From: VBCK01 sp035511515
Lineage (GTDB): Bacteria; Pseudomonadota; Gammaproteobacteria; Burkholderiales; Burkholderiaceae_F
Direction: 5' to 3'
DNA: 37,724 nucleotides
Assembly (NCBI GenBank): GCA_035511515.1
Contig: DATKFG010000144.1
Coordinates: 1 to 37,724 of the forward strand
Shown: piece by piece, positions 32,528-37,724 of the stretch
Layout: every line of letters starts with the position of its first letter
Position numbering within the stretch: position 1 is the first letter of the stretch
Translations under genes and position numbers: made by a program
Notes under the pieces: generated by a model
What the model was told of the DNA's origin: nothing
What the model saw: the letters and a program-made list of their open reading frames with translations, nothing else
Databases searched by the model: none

Positions 32528-33368
32528 CGGGCGAGGCGCCGCCGGCACTCGCGCAGCCGGACCCATCGATCGCAGCAAGCCCGTGCTGCTGTCGGGCGAT
32601 CCGGTACAGCGCGCGCTCGGTGGGATCGGCATGGCCCAGGGCCGACTCGGCGCGCAGCATCGCCTGCTCGGTACCGGCATCGACCCGGCGGAATTGCCCG
32701 ACTGCTTCGGCCGACCGGCCGCTGGGGCCCTGTGCCACCAGGTGCCACAAGTACAGCCCGTCCGGCTGCAACGGCAGCGTTGCGGGCAGCTGCATCGCCG
32801 CATCGTCCGTCTGCGCCTCGAACACGATCGCGCCGTCGTCATCGATCAGCCGGACGCGGTAGCTCCAATTCGGCCCCAGCGGCCTCCAGCACAGGCGAAT
32901 CGCATCGCGCGCGAGCTGGCTGCCCATCGGCCCTTCGGCCTGAAGCTCCAGCGCGCTGGCGCCGCGCATCGCCGCGCTGCCCTGCAGCGTGGTGCCTTCG
33001 GGTCGAATCCGCAGCGCGCGCAGCTCCGCAGCCAGGTCGCGCCGCGCGAGCGAGCCTTTGCCCGAACGGGCCTGCACGCCGTCCACGCCGGCGACGAACC
33101 GGCCCGGGCCTCGCAACTCGTAGATCGACCCCTGCCGCGGATAGGCCAGCACGATGCGCGCGCCGCCGTCCAGCACGACGGTTGCGTTCTGCTCGACCGG
33201 GCCGGCCACTTCGGGCGGCACGCCGCGTTGACCGTGCACGATGATCCGGACCGGTCCATCGACCTCGGTCACGATCGCCACCGGTTGCGCCCAACCCGGC
33301 TGCGGTCGGGCTAAAGCCAGTATCGCGAACAGGACCGCAGGTGCGACCCTCGCACTGCATGCCGCCAT
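32511..33368 (-). CDS. FecR-domain periplasmic protein
   Basis: A 285-residue exported protein. The start is the ATG of MAACSARVAP, with AGGAGG six bases upstream; the signal peptide ends ARPQPGWAQ. The FecR-type domain (VDGPVRIIVHGQRGVPPEVAGPVEQNATVVLDGGARIVLAYP .. GSIYELRGPGRF) is followed by a segment that may be a carbohydrate- or ligand-binding-like fold (IRLCWRPLGPNWSYRVRLIDDDGAIVF). It is downstream of the CHASE2 cyclase gene, an arrangement often seen, and may sense or tether at the envelope. Function inferred. Confidence 0.85.
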   Translation of the reverse strand: MAACSARVAPAVLFAILALARPQPGWAQPVAIVTEVDGPVRIIVHGQRGVPPEVAGPVEQNATVVLDGGARIVLAYPRQGSIYELRGPGRFVAGVDGVQARSGKGSLARRDLAAELRALRIRPEGTTLQGSAAMRGASALELQAEGPMGSQLARDAIRLCWRPLGPNWSYRVRLIDDDGAIVFEAQTDDAAMQLPATLPLQPDGLYLWHLVAQGPSGRSAEAVGQFRRVDAGTEQAMLRAESALGHADPTERALYRIARQQHGLAAIDGSGCASAGGASPVSGRN

Positions 33369-33453
33369 GCCGAGCCTCCTGCGCTGAACGTTAGCGGCCG
33401 GCCGCAGCGCCGCCTGTCGAATCTTGAGCAACGCCCGCCATCCGGATTCACGC

Positions 33454-35259
33454 TCACGGGCGCCAGCCCGCGATCGAAACGGGCGAATGGCCCCGCAGCG
33501 CAACCTCTCCCAGCGGGCGCGGGACCGGATCGCCCGGCCCGGTGACGGCCTGCGCCATCGGCGCGAGCCGCGTGAACACGGCCATCGTCATCAACACCGG
33601 ATAACCGAGCGATTTGGACAGATCCTGCAAGCGCGCCGCCACGTTGACCGCATCGCCGATCGCCGTGAAGTCCTTGCGCTCGCCGCTTCCCAGATCTCCG
33701 TATACCGCTTCTCCGCAGGAAATACCCACGGCCAGATCGAGCCCGGCCCGCGCCGAGCCGGGCATTGCATCCAGCAGCCGGCGGCCATGCAGGACGATGT
33801 CGCGCGCGGCGTCGAACGCCGCGCGGCACGGGTCGGCGTGCAGCTCCGGCGCGCCAAACAGCACCATCAGGCCGTCGCCGCGAAAATTGTCGATGGTTCC
33901 GCCGTGCCGGTGAATGTAAGGCGTCACTGCGGCGAAATAGCGGTTCAGCACTTCGAACACGCGCTCCGGTTCGGTCGCTTCGGACCAGGCCGTAAAACCT
34001 CTCAGGTCGGCGAATAGGAAGGCCATCTCGCGCCGGCCGGTCCCGGTTCCGAGCCGCCCGGCGACGATCGCTTCGAACACTTGCGGACTGACGTAACCGC
34101 CGAAGGTTCGAGTCAGCCTCGCCCGCTCGCGCCGCGCCGAGGCGACGTCCATCGACGTGCGAACCGTGGCCGCGAGCAGCCCGGCTGAACACGGGGCGGC
34201 GATACCGAGCCGCCAACCGAGCGCGTGCAACAGCGTTGCCAGCACCAGCGCGCCGCCTGCGGCCAAGCTTAACGCCGCCCATCGCCAGCCCAGCCAGGGC
34301 AACCATCCAATCGCCGCAAGCGCCAGTGCGAGGCCGGCCGCCAGCCAGACGGGCGCGGCGCGGATCAGCCCGGCGCCCAGGACCGAGCGCAGCAACTGGG
34401 CGTGGATCACCACGGCGGGGGGCGCCGTGCGCGGATACTCCCAGGCCAGCAGCGAAACCGGCTGAGCGACGCGGTCAACGTACGGCAGCACGCTTCCGAT
34501 CACCACGACCCGGCCCGCAAACTGCTCGCGCAGCCGCGCGGCGCGGCCGTCGGTTGCCGCGTCGGCCACGTCGATCAACGGCACATAGGCAAAGGCCGCG
34601 CCGCGCGTGTAGTCGATCCACCCCGGCTCGGTCGCATCGGCGGCACGGCCGAGCCGGTACGAGATCTCGCCAGCCAGGGTACGCAGCCCCGGCACGGAGA
34701 GCCGAGGGTCAAAACGACGCACCACGCCGTCGCTGTCCACGGGCAGCTGCGCGGTCACCAACCCGTGTTCGCCGACCGCGGCCGCGAAAGGAGCGAAGGG
34801 CACGCGCAGGCGCCCGCCGGCGTCCGGTTCCAGCACGAACACGACGGGCGTGCGCCGGCCGGCGCTGCTCAGGCCCCTGACCAACGCAGCGTCCGACCCG
34901 GGAGCCAGATGATCGAAGGAGCGCTCCGGAAGGACCAGATCGATCGCGATCGCGCGCGCGCCCGCGCTCGAAATCGCCTCCAGCGCGCGGCCCAGCACGC
35001 CGTGAACCAGCGCAATCGGCACGCCGGCCCGGTCCAGGGTCGCCTCGTCGATGCCGACGATCAGGATTTCAGGCTCGGCACCGACGATGGCCGGCCCGCG
35101 CCACGCGCGAATCACTCCGACCTGCAGGTCGAACAGACGGTCGTCCACCGGGTCGAGGCCACTGCAGCCCGACAACATCCACAGCGACAGCCACGCGATC
35201 GCACGCGCCGGCCGGCGCGTGGCCAGACGCGCACGCCACGGCAGCGCGCTTACCGCCAA
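33454..35259 (-). CDS. CHASE2-domain adenylate/guanylate cyclase
   Basis: A 601-residue membrane signalling enzyme. An N-terminal hydrophobic segment with a possible lipobox (LSLWMLSGC) leads to an extracytoplasmic CHASE2 domain (PEILIVGIDEATLDRAGVPIAL .. GARAIAIDLVLPERS), then two or three membrane helices (around residues 310-380), then a class III cyclase domain. The metal-binding residues are Asp418 (FADLRGFT) and Asp462 (NFRGDGLM), and DFTAIGDAVNVAARL is the usual signature. Position 458 is Asn (DNFRGD) where adenylate cyclases often have Lys. The start is the TTG at 35257-35259, with GGGAG six bases upstream; a TTG at 35292 lacks such support. It is divergent from a Crp-family gene. Confidence 0.92.
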   Translation of the reverse strand: MAVSALPWRARLATRRPARAIAWLSLWMLSGCSGLDPVDDRLFDLQVGVIRAWRGPAIVGAEPEILIVGIDEATLDRAGVPIALVHGVLGRALEAISSAGARAIAIDLVLPERSFDHLAPGSDAALVRGLSSAGRRTPVVFVLEPDAGGRLRVPFAPFAAAVGEHGLVTAQLPVDSDGVVRRFDPRLSVPGLRTLAGEISYRLGRAADATEPGWIDYTRGAAFAYVPLIDVADAATDGRAARLREQFAGRVVVIGSVLPYVDRVAQPVSLLAWEYPRTAPPAVVIHAQLLRSVLGAGLIRAAPVWLAAGLALALAAIGWLPWLGWRWAALSLAAGGALVLATLLHALGWRLGIAAPCSAGLLAATVRTSMDVASARRERARLTRTFGGYVSPQVFEAIVAGRLGTGTGRREMAFLFADLRGFTAWSEATEPERVFEVLNRYFAAVTPYIHRHGGTIDNFRGDGLMVLFGAPELHADPCRAAFDAARDIVLHGRRLLDAMPGSARAGLDLAVGISCGEAVYGDLGSGERKDFTAIGDAVNVAARLQDLSKSLGYPVLMTMAVFTRLAPMAQAVTGPGDPVPRPLGEVALRGHSPVSIAGWRP

Positions 35260-35298
35260 GGCGTACTCCCGAGACGGCGCGGGCCGACCCAACGTGAA

Positions 35299-35330
35299 TT
35301 GTCAACACCGTCGCTCAAAAGGTTGTCAAC
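35299..35330. promoter_or_regulatory. Two direct TTGTCAAC repeats between cyclase and Crp genes
   Basis: TTGTCAAC occurs at 35299-35306 and again at 35323-35330, 24 bases apart, about two helix turns. The second copy supplies the -35 box of the Crp-gene promoter. This looks like a regulator site or tandem promoter element; the protein that binds it is unknown. Confidence 0.55.
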
Positions 35331-35350
35331 TCCGGTGCGGCCCGGATAAT
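35323..35350 (+). promoter_or_regulatory. Sigma-70 promoter of the Crp-family gene
   Basis: TTGTCA (35323-35328), 16 bases, GATAAT (35345-35350). It leaves a leader of about 60 bases before the GTG at 35416. Confidence 0.6.
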
Positions 35351-35415
35351 CATCGGCACCATCAGCGATCGAACCCCGACATGGGGCCGCCAGCGCCCGG
35401 CCAGTGGAGGACTGT

Positions 35416-36057
35416 GTGCCGACCGTCCAGCAGAGCATTGCGGCCATCGAGGATCCCCTGGTGCGTCAGCTGGCGATGCGCGGCCAGATCCGCAGTTTCC
35501 CGAAGAACACCGTCTTCATCAACGAGGGCGACCGCGGCGACTCGCTGTTCATCATCGTTGCCGGGCGCGTCAAGGTCTACGTGTCCGACAGCCAGGGCCG
35601 CGAGATGATCCTCGACATCCACGGACCCGGGCAGTATGTCGGTGAAATGGCGCTCGATGGCGGGCCGCGATCGGCCTCGGTGATGACCCTGGAAGCCACG
35701 ACCTGCTCCATGCTGACGCGGGAAACGCTCAAGGATGCGGTCGTCGCCGATCCGGAGCTGGCGATGTCGCTGATCGAGGAACTGATCGACCGCAACCGGA
35801 TCGCGACCGACACCGTCAAGAACCTGGCGCTGATGGATGTCTACGGCCGGGTGGCGCGGCTGCTGCTGTCGCTCGCCCGCGAGCGCGACGGCAAGCTGGT
35901 GGTTCCGGAGCGGCTGACGCAGCAGGACATCGCCGATCGGGTGGGCGCCTCGCGCGACATGATCAGCCGGATCTTCAAGGACCTGACGACCGGTGGCTAC
36001 GTCACCGTGGTCGACCGGCAGATCACGCTGAACCGGCGCCCACCGCCGAGGTGGTGA
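35416..36057 (+). CDS. Crp/Fnr-family transcription regulator
   Basis: A 213-residue regulator with an N-terminal cyclic-nucleotide-binding fold and a C-terminal helix-turn-helix (QQDIADRVGASRDMISRIFKDL, residues about 169-190). The phosphate-binding cassette GEMALDGGPRSASV (residues 76-89) keeps the Glu and the Arg-Ser pair that bind cAMP in Crp. There is no N-terminal cysteine cluster, so it is not an Fnr-type oxygen sensor. GTG at 35416 is preceded by GGAGG five bases upstream; GTG at 35404 is less supported. It is divergent from the CHASE2 cyclase, its likely signal source. Confidence 0.9.
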   Translation: MPTVQQSIAAIEDPLVRQLAMRGQIRSFPKNTVFINEGDRGDSLFIIVAGRVKVYVSDSQGREMILDIHGPGQYVGEMALDGGPRSASVMTLEATTCSMLTRETLKDAVVADPELAMSLIEELIDRNRIATDTVKNLALMDVYGRVARLLLSLARERDGKLVVPERLTQQDIADRVGASRDMISRIFKDLTTGGYVTVVDRQITLNRRPPPRW

Positions 36058-36063
36058 CGCGGG

Positions 36064-36310
36064 CCCTCACCCCCTCCCCTCTCCCGCTGCGCGGGCGAGG
36101 GGCGATAGGGTGTGCCTGTTCGGACAGGCACGCACTTGCGCAAACCCTCACCCCCTCCCCTCTCCCGCTGCGCGGGCGAGGGGCGATAGGGTGTGCCTGT
36201 TCGGACGGGCACGCACTTGCGCGCCCTCACCCCCTCCCCTCTCCCGCTGCGCGGGCGAGGGGCGATAGGGTGTGCCTGTTCGGACCGGCACGCACTTGCG
36301 CGCGCCCTCA
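36064..36310. repeat. Tandem array of the palindromic repeat (copies D1-D3 plus start of D4)
   Basis: Three copies of about 80 bases start at 36064, 36145 and 36224, and a fourth begins at 36305 and breaks off after CCCTCACCC. Each holds the palindromic core followed by GATAGGGTGTGCCTG TTCGGAC.GGCACGCACTTGCGC. The second part is itself a hairpin: TGCCTGT pairs with ACAGGCA around TTCGG in D1, with one changed base in D2 (ACGGGCA) and D3 (ACCGGCA). There is no spacer diversity, no cas gene and the unit is not CRISPR-like. No gene is supported in this stretch. Confidence 0.85.
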
Positions 36311-36313
36311 CCC

Positions 36314-37678
36314 TGTGCGGCCGGGCTGATGGGTGACAGATCAGACCGGGATGATGGGTAACAGTATTTCATGTTCCTTCTTAACCGAGCGGGGGTGCGG
36401 GGGGCGCAGCCCCCCGCGCCGGAGAGCGTTTTTCCGTTGGCGTCGGGAGCGGCTCGACGCGCCCGGTTCGGCCGTTGACCAAACCCAGAGGCACCAGGCC
36501 GAAATACAGACACCACAGGTCTTCGGCGACCGGATCCAGGCCGACCGGTTCACCGACCAGCGCTTCGCTCAGGTAGATGGAGCGGCCGTGCAGCTTGATG
36601 TCGCCGATGGGCCGCACCTTGCGGACTTGGTAGCTATCCGGGTACTCGGGCGGCCGGATGCGCGAGGGATAGGCGCGAGCAGAAGCTCGATAGATCACAT
36701 CCGGAGTGCGTTGGCCGAGTGCCTCGTGCGGCCGCTCGTGATTGAACTGGCAGCGGAAACGGTCAAACACCTTCTGCTGGGCCTTCAGATTGGCCGCCGC
36801 TGGCCGAGTGGCCTCCTGTTTCAGGGTGCGGTGCATGCGCTCGTGCCGGCCGTTTTGCTGCGGACAGCCGGGCTGGATCCGCTCGGGCACGATGCCCAGC
36901 TTGATCCACCAGACCGACAGGCGCGAAAGGCCCAGCACCCCCGTGGATGCAAAGGGCGGGCCGTTGTCGGTGCGCATCGCCGAGGGCAGCCCGTATTCGC
37001 GAAAGGCCCGTTCAAACCAGCCCCAGGTCTGCTCCGTGCTCGGCGACAGCACGCCGCGGCACTCCAGCAGATAGCGGCTGTAGGCATCCGAAATCGTCAG
37101 CGGATAGCAGTACAGCGCATCCTGGGTGCGAAACTGCCCCTTGAAGTCTGCGCACCACAGCACGTTCGGGCCGCTGGCTTCGATCAGGTCAGCCACGTAC
37201 CGATTGACTCTGGCGCGGCGCCGGCGCGGCTTGACCAGTCCGTGACGCCGCAGGATCTCCCCCACCGTGCTGCTGGCCGGCCAGGGCGCGTGCGGATCGA
37301 GCACCTCCAAGCGGGCCAGCAACTTACGCGGCCCCCAGCTCGGGTGCTGGCGGCGCATCTGCAGCAAGCGCTCCACCAGCTCTTGCGAGATCGCGTGAGG
37401 CGGATGAAGCGGTGCGTGCGATCGATCCGCCAGCGCCCCCGGTCCGCCGGCCAAGAATCGGTCCAGCCACTTGTAGCCCGTCTTGCGGCTAATGCCGTAG
37501 ATCTCGCACAGCTCCGCCGTGCAACGCTCACCTCTGAGCACGTCAGACACGAAATGCATCCGCTCCGTCATGGGACAGGTCTCCTTCCAACCCATAGGCA
37601 AGTCCTCCTTGCCCATGGATCTTCAACCTGTCACCCATCCTCCCGGTCTGAAGTGTTACCTATCATCCCGGTCTGTAC
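36314..37678. mobile_element. IS481-family insertion sequence
   Basis: About 1.36 kb carrying one transposase gene on the minus strand. Each end has two copies of a 22-base unit with a three-base gap: left at 36317-36338 and 36342-36363, right (inverted) at 37629-37650 and 37654-37675. The unit reads CAGACCGGGATGAT then GGGTAACA, with small changes. The insertion interrupts the fourth copy of the tandem repeat; the next repeat copy starts at 37683. The exact outer ends and target duplication are not resolved. Confidence 0.8.
36381..37595 (-). CDS. IS481-family transposase
   Basis: A 404-residue DDE transposase. An N-terminal helix-turn-helix (TAELCEIYGISRKTGYKWLDRF) precedes the integrase core with the catalytic residues in WCADFKGQF, RTDNGPPF and NGRHERMHRTLKQEA. 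The ATG of MGWKETCP has AGGAGG eight bases upstream; the ATG at 37616 would add seven residues. The frame is intact and the element could still be active. The C-terminus is Pro/Ala-rich and ends just inside the left inverted repeat. Confidence 0.95.
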   Translation of the reverse strand: MGWKETCPMTERMHFVSDVLRGERCTAELCEIYGISRKTGYKWLDRFLAGGPGALADRSHAPLHPPHAISQELVERLLQMRRQHPSWGPRKLLARLEVLDPHAPWPASSTVGEILRRHGLVKPRRRRARVNRYVADLIEASGPNVLWCADFKGQFRTQDALYCYPLTISDAYSRYLLECRGVLSPSTEQTWGWFERAFREYGLPSAMRTDNGPPFASTGVLGLSRLSVWWIKLGIVPERIQPGCPQQNGRHERMHRTLKQEATRPAAANLKAQQKVFDRFRCQFNHERPHEALGQRTPDVIYRASARAYPSRIRPPEYPDSYQVRKVRPIGDIKLHGRSIYLSEALVGEPVGLDPVAEDLWCLYFGLVPLGLVNGRTGRVEPLPTPTEKRSPARGAAPPAPPLG

Positions 37679-37682
37679 CGTA

Positions 37683-37724
37683 TCGCCCCTCGCCCGCGCA
37701 GCGGGAGAGGGGAGGGGGTGAGGG
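37683..37724. repeat. Palindromic repeat, copy E (runs to the window end)
   Basis: CGCCCCTCGCCCGCGCAGCG then GGAGAGGGGAGGGGGTGAGGG, the same as copy A and opposite in orientation to the tandem array. It flanks the right side of the insertion sequence and is cut by the end of the window. Confidence 0.85.

Noticed and set aside
35293..35330. Crp-type TGTGA-N6-TCACA site between the cyclase and Crp genes
   Set aside because: Only one half (CGTGA) resembles the site and the other half does not match; the TTGTCAAC repeats are the clearer feature.
36064..36310. CRISPR array
   Set aside because: The units are about 80 bases long and almost identical throughout, with no variable spacers and no cas genes nearby.
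35997..36311. Small open frames through the tandem repeats
   Set aside because: They translate the repeat itself, as repeated RPSPAQRERGGGEG-like peptides, and appear in several frames and places with the repeat.

Overview
The window is a high-GC proteobacterial chromosome segment. Its gene content and order fit a betaproteobacterium, most likely Burkholderiales: hrcA-hemH divergent from nadK, then recN, a divergent fur/bamE pair, dapB with exbB-exbD, a zapA / 6S RNA / EVE-protein block, and a grpE-dnaK-dnaJ cluster behind a sigma-32-type promoter. The taxon is an inference from synteny and protein character. No rRNA, tRNA or CRISPR array was seen.

Layout. 1-7.7 kb: a palindromic repeat, a large bifunctional proline catabolism gene (putA, minus), a secreted S8 peptidase (plus), a membrane protein of unknown function and a DUF1499 membrane protein. 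7.8-16.7 kb: scpA, the dnaJ/dnaK/grpE chaperone genes (minus, sigma-32-like promoter), a glycine-zipper protein, hemH and hrcA (minus), nadK (plus). 16.7-21.4 kb: recN, fur (minus), bamE, dapB, exbB, exbD. 21.4-22.8 kb: a small accessory-looking patch with a ribbon-helix-helix gene, a 65-residue companion under a strong palindromic operator-promoter, and an orphan ParA ATPase. 22.8-31.1 kb: a cobalamin uptake and salvage block (btuD, btuC, riboswitch-btuB, btuF, cobU, riboswitch-cobT-cobS-cobC). 31.1-32.5 kb: a ZapB-like coiled-coil gene, zapA, 6S RNA, EVE-domain gene. 32.5-36.1 kb: FecR-domain protein and CHASE2-type nucleotide cyclase (minus), divergent from a Crp-family regulator. 36.1-37.7 kb: tandem copies of the palindromic repeat, and an IS481-family insertion sequence embedded in them.

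How the genes work together. The cobalamin genes form one functional unit: BtuB imports corrinoid across the outer membrane (energised by a TonB system, for which the nearby exbB-exbD pair is a candidate), BtuF-BtuC-BtuD carry it across the inner membrane, and CobU, CobT, CobS and CobC assemble the lower (nucleotide) loop. Two of its four transcription units start with a cobalamin riboswitch. The CHASE2 cyclase and the Crp-like regulator are divergent neighbours and look like a cyclic-nucleotide producer and sensor pair. The chaperone genes combine a heat-shock sigma-32-like promoter with a nearby hrcA gene but no visible CIRCE operator.

No obviously new multi-gene system was found. The observations I rate most worth checking are the ribbon-helix-helix operon with its perfect 10-bp inverted repeat over the promoter, the predicted leaderless start of hrcA, the apparent ATA start of the EVE protein, the cyclase/Crp pair with spaced TTGTCAAC repeats, and the palindromic repeat family that recurs five times and hosts the IS element.
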